A stretch of 64,000 nucleotides of DNA from Rhizobium sullae (GTDB taxonomy: Bacteria > Pseudomonadota > Alphaproteobacteria > Rhizobiales > Rhizobiaceae): positions 1,860,001 through 1,924,000 of the forward strand of contig NZ_CP104143.1 in NCBI RefSeq assembly GCF_025200715.1, in the 5' to 3' direction. Below the pieces are notes generated by a model, which was not told the DNA's origin, did not search any database, and saw only the letters and a program-made list of their open reading frames with translations. Position numbers and translations under genes: made by a program. Numbering within the stretch: position 1 is the stretch's first letter; the number at the start of each line of letters is the position of its first letter. Positions 44,626 to 53,502 of the stretch are shown here, in pieces.

Positions 44626-46890
44626 ATGAATCATATCTCAAAACATACACTTGCCGCCAACCGCTCGCTCCGACTGGGCCCCACAGACCGTATTGACGAC
44701 ACGCTAACAGGCGCCTGCATATCGGCGATCGACGACGCGGTGGCGAGCCTGCGAAAACTCACGGAGAACCGCACGGCGCCGGCACAGTCCGTTTCGCCCA
44801 CCAAGCCGGAGGCCGCAAAAGCTTCGAAACCGAGTGAGAATCCAGCGGAAGAACCGCTCCCGCTGGTTCCCCTGCGCTCCCGAGCCGCCGTTCACCCCGC
44901 GCCATCGCCACGGCAGGCGGATGCAGAGGAATTCGTTGCCCGGCAGACACCCGACACGCCGGTCCTGCCGCTCAAGCCACCGGCCGATCAGAGCGAAGCA
45001 AAGGCTAACCCCGCAATTCCCTTCGGCAAAACCATCGATGGCAACCGCGGCCCGATCAAGGAAAACGAGCGCCGCCAGCGCAGCGATGGTGGCAGCAACG
45101 GCAAGACTCCGGATTTCGGCGGTGGCAGCGGTGGCGGTGGCGGCGGCGCCGGCTTCCACAAGCGAAGCGAACCGGTGAATTTTGCCGTCAGCCTTGCCAG
45201 GGGCATCGCTGCCGTCCGGCGCAACATGGTCATCGTGATGGCCTTCACGATCGCGATCAACGTGCTGCTGCTGGCGATCCCTCTCTACCTCTTCCAGATA
45301 TCGGACCGCGTGCTGACAAGCCGCTCTGTGGATACGCTGGTCATGCTCACGGTTGCCGTTCTCGGCGCCGTCATCCTGCAGGCCTTCATGGATTCGATCC
45401 GGCGCTTCATTCTGATGCGCACGGCGGTCGAACTCGAGGTGCAGCTCGGCGCGCCAATCCTGAGTGCCGCCGCCCGCGCCTCGCTGCACGGCAACGGGAA
45501 GGACTACCAGACGCTGCAGGATCTGCAGCAACTACGCTCCTTCCTGACCTCGGGGACACTCATCGCTTTTCTCGATGCGCCGCTGATGCCGCTCTTCGTC
45601 GTCGTGGTCTATCTCGTGCATCCGCATCTCGGCTTGATCATCATGATCTGCTGCGCGGTGCTCTTCGTCATCGCCTATCTGAACCAGAAGTTCACAGCCC
45701 GCCAGTTTGCAGAGGCGAACGGCTATCTCAGCCGCGCGAACTTCCACCTCGATTCCATGTCGCGCAACTCACAGATCATCAACGCGCTCGCCATGATCCC
45801 CGAAGCGGTGAAGATGTGGGGTCGCGAGACGGCCGGCTCGCTGAAATCCCACGTCTCGGCGCAGGACCGGAATATTGTCTTCTCCGGCGTCTCGAAGGCC
45901 TGCCGTATGATCACGCAGGTCGCATTGCTCGGCTGGGGCGCCCATCTGTCGCTTTCGGGCGAAATGACGGGTGGCATGGTGATTGCGGCGTCGATCGTTT
46001 CTGGACGCGCGCTGGCGCCGATCGAAGGTGCAATCGAAGGCTGGCAGCAATTCAACAAGTCGGCGTCTGCCTTCGGCAGGATCAAGCAGTTGCTTGTCAC
46101 CTCGCCACTGAACTTCCCGCGGCTGCGCCTTCCCAATCCGGAAGGCCGGCTGGATGTCGAGCGCATCCTCTTCGTTCCGCCGCCACAGAAGAAGGTTATC
46201 CTGAACGGCATCTCCTTTTCCCTGAAGAAAGGCGAGTCGCTGGCGATCATTGGCAATTCCGGCTCCGGCAAGACGACGCTCGGCAAGATGCTCGTCGGCT
46301 CGATCCTGCCGACCTCCGGCAACGTGCGCCTGGACCTTATGGATCTGCGCAACTGGGACCAGCGGCAGTTCGGCGAAAGCATCGGCTATCTGCCGCAGGA
46401 CGTTCAGCTCTTCCCCGGCACGATCAAGGCCAACATATCGCGCATGCGCGATGACGTCGAAGATCAGCAGATCTTCGAGGCGGCCGTGCTTGCCGACGTG
46501 CATGAGCTGATCGCGAGCTTTCCGCAGGGCTACGAGACAATGGTTGCCGCCGACGGTGCTCCGCTTTCCGGTGGCCAAAAGCAGCGCATCGCGCTTGCCC
46601 GCGCGTTTTTCGGCGATCCGAAGTTCGTCGTTTTGGACGAGCCGAACTCAAATCTCGATTCGCAGGGCGAGGCAGCACTTGCGCGTGCCCTCATCCACGC
46701 GAAGAAAAAGGGCATCACGACGGTAACGATCACGCAGCGCCCCGCCCTGCTTCAGTGCGTCGACAAGATCCTGCTTCTGAAGGAGGGCTCCGTCGCCATG
46801 TTCGGCGAGCGCATCGAAGTCCTGGAGGCGCTTTCCAAGAATAACGGCCGGCCGCAACCGCGTATTGAAGGTAACGACAATGGTGAGTAA
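44626..46890 (+). CDS. Type I secretion ABC transporter (permease fused to ATPase)
   Basis: A 754-aa exporter. Residues 1-190 are a long cytoplasmic Pro/Ala/Lys-rich tail ending in a Gly run (FGGGSGGGGGGAGF). The membrane domain (about 200-490) opens NMVIVMAFTIAINVLLLAIP. The ATPase has Walker A IIGNSGSGKTT, signature PLSGGQKQRIALAR, Walker B KFVVLDEPNSNLD, and where the switch His belongs it reads TVTITQRPALLQ, with Gln. No peptidase C39 domain is present. ATG 44626 follows GGGAG. It overlaps the adaptor gene start by 11 bases. The tail and the Gln are unusual compared with PrtD/PrsD. Confidence 0.9.
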   Translation: MNHISKHTLAANRSLRLGPTDRIDDTLTGACISAIDDAVASLRKLTENRTAPAQSVSPTKPEAAKASKPSENPAEEPLPLVPLRSRAAVHPAPSPRQADAEEFVARQTPDTPVLPLKPPADQSEAKANPAIPFGKTIDGNRGPIKENERRQRSDGGSNGKTPDFGGGSGGGGGGAGFHKRSEPVNFAVSLARGIAAVRRNMVIVMAFTIAINVLLLAIPLYLFQISDRVLTSRSVDTLVMLTVAVLGAVILQAFMDSIRRFILMRTAVELEVQLGAPILSAAARASLHGNGKDYQTLQDLQQLRSFLTSGTLIAFLDAPLMPLFVVVVYLVHPHLGLIIMICCAVLFVIAYLNQKFTARQFAEANGYLSRANFHLDSMSRNSQIINALAMIPEAVKMWGRETAGSLKSHVSAQDRNIVFSGVSKACRMITQVALLGWGAHLSLSGEMTGGMVIAASIVSGRALAPIEGAIEGWQQFNKSASAFGRIKQLLVTSPLNFPRLRLPNPEGRLDVERILFVPPPQKKVILNGISFSLKKGESLAIIGNSGSGKTTLGKMLVGSILPTSGNVRLDLMDLRNWDQRQFGESIGYLPQDVQLFPGTIKANISRMRDDVEDQQIFEAAVLADVHELIASFPQGYETMVAADGAPLSGGQKQRIALARAFFGDPKFVVLDEPNSNLDSQGEAALARALIHAKKKGITTVTITQRPALLQCVDKILLLKEGSVAMFGERIEVLEALSKNNGRPQPRIEGNDNGE

Positions 46891-48227
46891 GAAACTGCAA
46901 CCGGCCGGCAACGCGATCGAATGGTACAGCGAAGTGCCGCGCTCCATCCGCTATCACAGCATAATCGGGCTCGGCGTCCTTTTCGCCTCTTTCGGCGGCT
47001 TCGGCTTCTGGGCGGCAACCGCACCCGCTTGCCTCCGCAATCATTGCGCAGGGCAGCTTCGTTGCGACCGGCAACAACAAGATAGTGCAGCATCTCGAAG
47101 GCGGCATCATCAAGGACATGAGCGTCAACGAGGGCGATGTTGTCAAGGAAGGCGATGTCCTCGTGACGCTCGACCCGACGGCGGCCGTCTCCAACGAGCG
47201 GATGCTGAAACTGCGGCGCTTGCGCCTGGAAGCGGTGGTGGCGCGGTTGCGCGCCGAAGCCCAAGGCGTCCAGCAATTCAAGATACCCGAAATCGTCATG
47301 GCCGAAGTGAGCGATCCGGATGTCAACGCGATCATCCAGAGCCAGAACGTCATCTTCCACAGCAAGCAGATCAAGCTGGAAGAACAACTCAATCTCATCG
47401 AGAAGAACATCAAATCTTTGGAATACCGTTTCAAAGGCTACAACGGCCAGAGGGAGTCCTTCGAGCGCCAGCTGGCGCTTCTGACCGAAGAGCGCGATTC
47501 CAAGGCCCGCCTCGTCAAGGTAGGCTACATGCGCAAGACCGATCTCCTGGCAATCGAACGCGCCATGGCCGATGTGTTAGGCGATATTTCGCGATTGACC
47601 GGCGAACTCAATGAAAGCGAGGCGGAAATCGCCAAGTTCCGCCAAGAAGCGGTCATCGCCGTAAACTCCAACAAGCAGGCCGCACTCGACGCGCTGGAAA
47701 CCGCCGAATCCGAACTCGACAGCGTGCGCGAGCAGGTTCGCGAAGCAGCAGGCATTCTCGAGCGCACGATCATCCGATCGCCGGTCAACGGCACCGTGGT
47801 GCGCACCTATTATCATACGGCCGGCGGTGTCATCACCACCGGCAAGCCGATCATGGAAATTCTGCCTGCACATGTGCCGCTCATCATTGAAGCGCAGGTG
47901 CTGCGCACGTCGATCGATCAATTGCATGAGGGACAGACGGCCTCCATCCGCCTTTCCGCGCTCAACCGGCGCACGACGCCGGTGTTGGACGGCAAGGTCT
48001 TCTACGTCTCCGCGGACTCGATCGAGGAGAATGCCGGACAGCAAGTGAAGGATGTTTATATCGTGCGTGTTCAGATACACGACGACGAGATCCGCCGCGT
48101 TCATGGTTTCCGTCCGGTACCCGGCATGCCGGCCGATGTGCTGATCCAAACATCCGAACGCACGTTCTTCGAATATCTGACGAAACCGATCACCGACAGC
48201 ATGTCGCGTGCATTCAAGGAACACTGA
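46880..48227 (+). pseudogene. HlyD-family membrane fusion (adaptor) protein with frameshift
   Basis: The N-terminus MVSKKLQPAGNAIEWYSEVP and a membrane segment (GLGVLFASFGGFGFWAATAP) read in one frame to about 47025. One extra C in the run GCACCCGCTT breaks the frame. One frame over, the protein continues LASAIIAQGSFVATGNNKIV, QHLEGGIIKDMSVNEGDVVK, a coiled coil (about 110-300) and PVPGMPADVLIQTSERTFFE to the end. Repaired, it would be about 448 aa, normal for PrsE/HlyD adaptors that bridge the ABC exporter and TolC. Either the exporter has lost its adaptor or the base is an error. Confidence 0.85.
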
Positions 48228-48254
48228 TGGCAGCAGGCAGGAAAAGAAAACGAA

Positions 48255-48310
48255 AGCCTCCCGCTGCGATCTGAAGTATCGTTTCAGTAAAGGATCGACG
48301 GAGGGAGGCT
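48255..48310 (+). promoter_or_regulatory. Leader hairpin that pairs the ribosome site of the HEPN-like gene
   Basis: AGCCTCCC (48255-48262) is complementary to GGGAGGCT (48303-48310), which contains the Shine-Dalgarno of the gene at 48314. Smaller stems (CGATC/GATCG at 48267/48093-equivalent spacing inside the loop, and CTGAA/TTCAG at 48271/48283) can nest inside. Pairing would hide the ribosome site until melted. Confidence 0.5.
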
Positions 48311-48313
48311 ATC

Positions 48314-48805
48314 ATGGCGGCGATGTCTGACGTGCTGCTGCGGGTCGGCCGCCTGAACTATGTCTGGACCAATACGGAAAGCCTGCTGATTTACATCATT
48401 GCCCATCTTCTCAAAATCGACAAGGACGCGGCGATCGTCGTGTTCCTGACGCTCAACACGACGCGGGCGAGGATCGACCTGGTCGAGCGCCTCGCCAAGC
48501 TGCATTCAACGCCCGCGGCGGACCGCAAGGCCGTTCTTCACGCGATGGCGCGCATGAAGAAGGAATCCAAGATGCGCAACAAGTATAACCACTGCATCTA
48601 TTCCTTCGACGACAAGGGCCAGATCTCCAGTACACAGATGATGCGCTTCGTCGAGGATGACAAGGAAATTAGCTACGGCAAGGTCGAGCAGCTCGACGAA
48701 AAAGAGATTGCGGCACTGGAGAAATCGATCGCCGAGATCGTCTCGATTAGCCAATCGCTCTGGAACTTCATCAACGCAAGCCCGCATGTTTCCGGCGAGC
48801 TTTAG
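48314..48805 (+). CDS. HEPN-like all-helical protein, 163 aa
   Basis: A helical protein. The first helix is LLRVGRLNYVWTNTESLLIYI, followed by TTRARIDLVERLAKL, and MRNKYNHCIYSFDDKG contains R-N-K-Y-N-H, an Rx4H motif in the place where HEPN ribonuclease-like domains carry theirs (RN...H). The end is a long helix (LDEKEIAALEKSIAEIVSIS). HEPN proteins include toxin RNases and abortive-infection proteins, but many are inactive. No nucleotidyltransferase (MNT) antitoxin is adjacent. GGAGGGAGG before ATG 48314 is strong but can be paired. The function is inferred only from the motif and fold look. Confidence 0.6.
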   Translation: MAAMSDVLLRVGRLNYVWTNTESLLIYIIAHLLKIDKDAAIVVFLTLNTTRARIDLVERLAKLHSTPAADRKAVLHAMARMKKESKMRNKYNHCIYSFDDKGQISSTQMMRFVEDDKEISYGKVEQLDEKEIAALEKSIAEIVSISQSLWNFINASPHVSGEL

Positions 48806-48899
48806 CCCCTGGCCCTACCCCCGGCGGCTAATCATATTTAGTGCAAACGTTTCATCCGAACGGCATATTTGAAGCCCCGCATTTGCCCTTAAAATGAAG

Positions 48900-48929
48900 C
48901 CTCCCGAATATGTATTGGGTATTGGGAGG
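48900..48929 (+). promoter_or_regulatory. Hairpin that pairs the ribosome site of the GNAT-TPR gene
   Basis: CCTCCC-G-AATA (48900-48910) pairs with TATT-GGGAGG (48920-48929). The right arm is the Shine-Dalgarno of the gene starting at 48935. This is a ten-pair stem with one bulge and a 9-nt loop. It has no T-run, so it is a translation-control shape. Confidence 0.55.
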
Positions 48930-48934
48930 GGACC

Positions 48935-50608
48935 ATGCGCATTGACGTGATCGACACCGAAGCCGGTTTCGAGGCTGTCCGCGAAGAGTGGGATCGGGTC
49001 TATATGGCCGATCCTCATGCGCAACACTTCCTGTCCTGGACATGGCTGAAGTCCTATCTTTTTCATCGCAAACGCTGGTTTATTCTAGCGCTGCGCGAAC
49101 GCGAGGGGCGCTCGCCTTACGTCGCCTTCTTTCCGCTGCGTATCACGACCCAGCATGATCAGAAGAACGGCGTCTTTTTCGACGAGATCATCATGGCCGG
49201 CAATTTTTCGGCCGACTATACCGGCTTCCTCGCGCAGCCGGACTATGAGCGGCACGCGATCGCCGGATTTGCCGCCTATCTGAAGCGACAGAACTGGACG
49301 CATCTGAAGCTGGAATACTTCGGCGGCCCTCCGGAGCGGCGTGAAGGACTGGTCCGCGCGCTGCAGGGTCCGGAGGTGATGTTCCGCGACAATTCTGTGC
49401 GCAATCCCGAGAACATAGACAACTGCATCTGCCCGGTCGTCACCCTGCCATCGAGCTTCGACGACTATCTGGAACAGAAGATGAGCAGCCAGACGCGTCA
49501 GAAACTGCGGCGCTTCCTGCGCAAGGTCGAGGGCGACGATGACTATCGCATCACCATGGCGACGCCGGAAACCATCGACCGCGACCTCGATATTCTCTTC
49601 GACCTGTGGCGGACGAAATGGGTCGGACGCAAGGGCAAGGAACGCACCGAACGGCTGATCGGGGCGACGCGCCAATTGCTGATGGACAGCTTCAAGGACG
49701 GCAACCTCGATGTGCCGGTGGTGTGGTACGGCAACCGGCCGCTCGGCGCACTGGCCAACATCATCGACCGGCAGAAGAAGTCGATCCTCTTTTACATCAC
49801 CGGCCGCGACGAGACCTGGAAGACGCCCTCGCCCGGCCTCATCCTGCATGGCTACTGCATTCGCCGAGCGATAGCAGACGGCTTCAAGACATATGACTTC
49901 CTGCGCGGCAACGAGCCCTACAAGTACATGTTCGGCGCCGAAGAGCGCCGAGTCAGCTGCACATTGTTTCGCACGCGCAGCGGCCGCAATCTCGGCGACG
50001 TGATCCATCCCCGCAGCATCCGCTTCGTCTACGAGCAAGCACTGCAGATGTACCGCGACGGCGCCAAGGCCTATGCCGAAGCGGCGTTCCGGCAGCTTCT
50101 CGAAACCGTCCCCGGCCATATGGGTGCCGAATTCGGGTTGGCGAGCCTGCTGTTCGAGAAGGGCAAGCTGCACGAGGCCGAAGCCGGCTTCACGGCGCTT
50201 ATCGGCCGTGTGGACGATCCGAATCCTGTCTATCTGCGTCTTGGAGACACACACCTCGCGCTTGGCAGCTACGCGGAAGCTGCAAGGACATTCAGCCGCA
50301 TCATCGAGCGCTCGCCCTACGACGCGCAGGCGCACTACAAGCAAGGCGTGGCACTAGCGGCGGCCGGCCGTCAGCCGGAAGCTGCACGCGTCTTCGCCAT
50401 GGTCGAGCGCTATCACTACGACAATCCAGTGCAGCGGAAATTCGCCGAGAAGGCGCGCGAGGCTCTGCGGCGGATCGTCAGCGAAACCGAACAAGCCGCA
50501 GCGGCGCCGGTTGCGGCCGCCAAACGGCAGAAGGCATCGCGACGGAACCAGACGAGCAGGGTTTCGGCAAAATTCGAGCGCGGAGCGACGGAACTGGTGC
50601 CGGCATGA
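48935..50608 (+). CDS. GNAT-family (FemAB/BcsL-like) acyltransferase with C-terminal TPR repeats
   Basis: A 557-aa cytoplasmic protein. Residues 1-360 are an N-acyltransferase-like fold of the CelD/BcsL/FemAB type: FLSWTWLKSYLFHRKRW, SQTRQKLRRFLRKVEGDDDY, VPVVWYGNRPLGALANII and KTYDFLRGNEPYKYMFG, the last typical of the family. Residues 370-500 form about four TPR-like helix pairs (YAEAAFRQLLETVPGHMGAE and YAEAARTFSRIIERSPYDAQ). A basic Ala-rich tail follows. Relatives help in polysaccharide synthesis (BcsL-type proteins in alphaproteobacterial cellulose loci), so it may modify or assist a local polymer. The substrate is unknown. Confidence 0.82.
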   Translation: MRIDVIDTEAGFEAVREEWDRVYMADPHAQHFLSWTWLKSYLFHRKRWFILALREREGRSPYVAFFPLRITTQHDQKNGVFFDEIIMAGNFSADYTGFLAQPDYERHAIAGFAAYLKRQNWTHLKLEYFGGPPERREGLVRALQGPEVMFRDNSVRNPENIDNCICPVVTLPSSFDDYLEQKMSSQTRQKLRRFLRKVEGDDDYRITMATPETIDRDLDILFDLWRTKWVGRKGKERTERLIGATRQLLMDSFKDGNLDVPVVWYGNRPLGALANIIDRQKKSILFYITGRDETWKTPSPGLILHGYCIRRAIADGFKTYDFLRGNEPYKYMFGAEERRVSCTLFRTRSGRNLGDVIHPRSIRFVYEQALQMYRDGAKAYAEAAFRQLLETVPGHMGAEFGLASLLFEKGKLHEAEAGFTALIGRVDDPNPVYLRLGDTHLALGSYAEAARTFSRIIERSPYDAQAHYKQGVALAAAGRQPEAARVFAMVERYHYDNPVQRKFAEKAREALRRIVSETEQAAAAPVAAAKRQKASRRNQTSRVSAKFERGATELVPA

Positions 50609-50668
50609 GGCCTGCGCTTTTTCATGCCGGGAGTTCCCTGTTCGTGTCAGGCGTGATATCAGCCGCGC

Positions 50669-52102
50669 ATGAACAAGACCTCCTCCTATTCCCCGATCCA
50701 CGTCGTTGGCGGCGGGCTCGCCGGCTCTGAGGCCGCATGGCAGATTGCCAGCGCCGGCGTGCCGGTTATCCTGCACGAAATGCGCGGCCTGCGCGGCACG
50801 GATGCGCACAAGACCGACGGCCTTGCGGAGCTCGTCTGCTCCAATTCCTTCCGCTCCGACGATGCGACGAGCAATGCCGTCGGCGTGATCCATGCGGAAA
50901 TGCGCATGGCAGGCTCGCTGATCATGGCGTGCGCGGACAAGCATCAGGTTCCGGCGGGCGGCGCGCTCGCCGTCGATCGCGACGGCTTTTCCGACGCGGT
51001 GACGAAGGCAATCCACGAGCATCCCCTCGTTACCGTCGTTCGTGAGGAAGTGACCGGGCTGCCGCCGAAGGAATGGGATCTGGCGATCGTCGCCACCGGA
51101 CCACTGACGGCGCCGTCGCTGGCTGCCGCAATCCAGGAGGAAACAGGTGCGGACGCGCTTGCCTTCTTCGATGCGATTGCGCCAATCGTCTATCGTGACA
51201 GCATCGACATGGATATCTGCTGGTATCAATCGCGCTACGATAAGGTCGGCCCGGGCGGCACCGGCAAGGACTATATCAACTGCCCGATGGACGAAGACCA
51301 GTACAGCGCCTTCGTCGACGCGCTGATTGCCGGCGATACGGTCGGTTTCAAGGAATGGGAAGGCACGCCCTATTTCGACGGCTGCCTACCGATCGAGGTC
51401 ATGGCCGAACGCGGCCGCGAGACGCTGCGCCACGGCCCGATGAAGCCGATGGGACTGACCAATGCGCATAATCCATCGGTGAAGGCCTATGCTGTTGTTC
51501 AGCTGCGTCAGGACAATGCGCTCGGCACGCTCTACAACATGGTCGGTTTCCAGACGAAGCTGAAATACGGCACACAGTCGGAAATCTTCCGGATGATCCC
51601 CGGTTTGCAGAACGCCGAATTCGCCCGCCTCGGCGGCCTGCACCGCAACACCTATATCAACTCGCCAACGCTGCTCGATCCGTCGCTGACGCTGAAATCG
51701 CGACCAGGACTGCGCTTTGCCGGCCAGATCACCGGTTGCGAGGGTTATGTCGAAAGCGCCAGCGTCGGGCTGTTAGCGGGGCGTTTCGCCGCTGCCGAGC
51801 GCAAAGACGAAACGGTCTCGCTGCCGCCTGCAACGACCGCCCTCGGTTCGTTGCTTGGCCATATCACCGGCGGGCATCTCGTCACCGACGAGGAACCGGG
51901 AAAGCGCTCCTTCCAGCCGATGAACATCAACTTCGGCCTGTTTCCGGAGCTGCAGCCGGGTTCGATCGTCAAGCCAGAAGGCGTGAAGCGCTTCCGCGGC
52001 AAGGACAAGACCATCCTGAAACGCCAGTTGATCGCCAAGCGCGCGCTTGGCGATTGCGCCGCATGGCTCGGCCAGAGCGCGCCTCTTGCAGAAAGCGCCT
52101 GA
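50669..52102 (+). CDS. trmFO: tRNA U54 methyltransferase, folate/FAD-dependent
   Basis: A 477-aa flavoprotein that makes m5U54 in tRNA with methylenetetrahydrofolate. The N-terminal FAD motif is [18 protein letters not shown] (residues 9-26). [20 protein letters not shown] is the family signature with the Cys that is close to the flavin. [25 protein letters not shown] and [11 protein letters not shown] follow, and [26 protein letters not shown] ends the FAD domain. Replaces SAM-dependent TrmA in this lineage. It is convergent with a small membrane protein gene. Confidence 0.95.
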   Translation: MNKTSSYSPIHVVGGGLAGSEAAWQIASAGVPVILHEMRGLRGTDAHKTDGLAELVCSNSFRSDDATSNAVGVIHAEMRMAGSLIMACADKHQVPAGGALAVDRDGFSDAVTKAIHEHPLVTVVREEVTGLPPKEWDLAIVATGPLTAPSLAAAIQEETGADALAFFDAIAPIVYRDSIDMDICWYQSRYDKVGPGGTGKDYINCPMDEDQYSAFVDALIAGDTVGFKEWEGTPYFDGCLPIEVMAERGRETLRHGPMKPMGLTNAHNPSVKAYAVVQLRQDNALGTLYNMVGFQTKLKYGTQSEIFRMIPGLQNAEFARLGGLHRNTYINSPTLLDPSLTLKSRPGLRFAGQITGCEGYVESASVGLLAGRFAAAERKDETVSLPPATTALGSLLGHITGGHLVTDEEPGKRSFQPMNINFGLFPELQPGSIVKPEGVKRFRGKDKTILKRQLIAKRALGDCAAWLGQSAPLAESA

Positions 52103-52105
52103 TTT

Positions 52106-52576
52106 TTATTGCTTGTTGGCTGCCGGCTTTTCGGCCGGCGGCAGCGCAAGGTCTGCGTCGGCGACGTAATTGCCGAGCAGCCAGAGCGAGACCTCGGCCG
52201 CCTCCTTGGCGGAGGCGAATTCGAAGACACCGTTATGGTGCGGGTGATCGAGGAAATCGATGACCAGACCCTTGCCCGTTTCCGAACTGACGACGCGCAC
52301 CCTGCCCGGCTCCAGCACATGGCAGGAGAAGTGGCGGTGCATGTTGCGCATGAAGCCCGCCTTGTTGTCATGCAGACGCACGAACACCACCCGGCCGTCG
52401 GCCGTCGCCTGAAGCTGGCGGATCGCCTCGTGCGGGAAGGCGCGGTTGAACTCCAGGATCGCGAGACCGGTGTCGCGAAAGCCTTCCTCGTCTTTGTTCC
52501 TGGCGGCCATGCGGGTCGCGACGAAGGCTAGGAGGACCACGAGGGCAAAGATGACGGACCAGACGATAAAGCTCAA
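52106..52576 (-). CDS. Single-membrane-segment protein of unknown function, 156 aa
   Basis: The N-terminus is one membrane segment (FIVWSVIFALVVLLAFVATRM). A cytoplasmic domain follows (FNRAFPHEAIRQLQATADGR, FMRNMHRHFSCHVLEPG, HPHHNGVFEFASAKEAAEVS) with many His. The start is TTG 52576, preceded by GGAGAAACGGCG; no ATG gives a full domain. It ends 3 bp from trmFO. I do not recognise a family; homologues seem likely in Rhizobiales because it sits in a conserved neighbourhood. Confidence 0.7.
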   Translation of the reverse strand: MSFIVWSVIFALVVLLAFVATRMAARNKDEEGFRDTGLAILEFNRAFPHEAIRQLQATADGRVVFVRLHDNKAGFMRNMHRHFSCHVLEPGRVRVVSSETGKGLVIDFLDHPHHNGVFEFASAKEAAEVSLWLLGNYVADADLALPPAEKPAANKQ

Positions 52577-52648
52577 CGCCGTTTCTCCGATTCAGGCATA
52601 GCTGTTATCCACTTATAGTGCCCGAGCCTTGCGCGAATTTGAACAGAT

Positions 52649-53500
52649 TCAGATTTTCTTGCGCATCAGCGCCAACATCATGCCGAGCTGGCGGCGCCAT
52701 TGCGGCGGTTGCAGCGATTGGTCGAAAAGCGCGGCACCGGCCTTCTGCGCCTTCACGAGCACCGGCTCAGCAAGCGTCACAGGCAGGAAGGCCGGGAAAA
52801 CGGTCGGCGGGAGCGGCGCGGCACGGGCCTTTGCCAGGTGATCGCGGCCGAGGCCGGCGAAGGCCTCGATAGCGGCAGAAATGCGCGCCTTGTCCTTGCC
52901 CGCCAGAAAGCTTTCGCGGTCGAGGCCGGTGGCGCTCAGAATTTCAAGTGGAATATAGAGCTGGCCCCGGTGGCGGTGCAGCGGCATCAGAAGCAACGCG
53001 CCGGCGACGGCCTGCGCGACGCCGGCATGGCCTGCGGCTTCGGTAGATTTCGCCGCCTCCTCCGCCGACAGGACGAGGCTTGCCAGCTGGATCAGAGCGG
53101 ACGCCGTTTCACCGGCATAGCCTTCGAGCGAGGTGCGGGTTTCCATCGGATCGTCGTAGAGATCGAAGATGCGCGCATCGATCATGTTGACGAGTGTCTG
53201 ACGCGGCAGGCGGTGGGCTTCGATCGCGCTCAGCAAGGATGCGGCAACAGGATTAGCCTCGGTCGAGCCGTGGGCGCTGCCCTCCAACAGATCGCGCCAG
53301 TATTGCATGCGGACCTCGCCGGGCAGCGGCTCGTGCACGAGATCGCGGATGCGGGCGAGTTCGGCATTGAAGGTGTAAAGGGCGGCGAGCGCGCCGCGCT
53401 TGTCCTCCGAGGACAGTAGGCAGGCGAGATAGCGGTCGCGATCACTGTCGCGCAGCATCGCCAGGCAAATCTCCTGGTTGCTCATCGGCTGTTCCGTCAT
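52649..53500 (-). CDS. Phytoene/squalene synthase family protein (NDUFAF6-like)
   Basis: A 283-aa helical protein of the trans-isoprenyl diphosphate synthase fold. The first Asp-rich motif is only DRDRYLACLLSSEDKRGAL, and the second (DxxxD-type) region reads MIDARIFDLYDDPM; carotenoid-synthase catalytic motifs are degenerate. This agrees with the NDUFAF6/C8orf38 group, which helps assemble respiratory complex I in mitochondria. It directly follows the Mth938-like gene (2 bp gap), itself a complex I assembly homologue. Enzyme activity should not be assumed. Confidence 0.85.
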   Translation of the reverse strand: MTEQPMSNQEICLAMLRDSDRDRYLACLLSSEDKRGALAALYTFNAELARIRDLVHEPLPGEVRMQYWRDLLEGSAHGSTEANPVAASLLSAIEAHRLPRQTLVNMIDARIFDLYDDPMETRTSLEGYAGETASALIQLASLVLSAEEAAKSTEAAGHAGVAQAVAGALLLMPLHRHRGQLYIPLEILSATGLDRESFLAGKDKARISAAIEAFAGLGRDHLAKARAAPLPPTVFPAFLPVTLAEPVLVKAQKAGAALFDQSLQPPQWRRQLGMMLALMRKKI

Positions 53501-53502
53501 CG

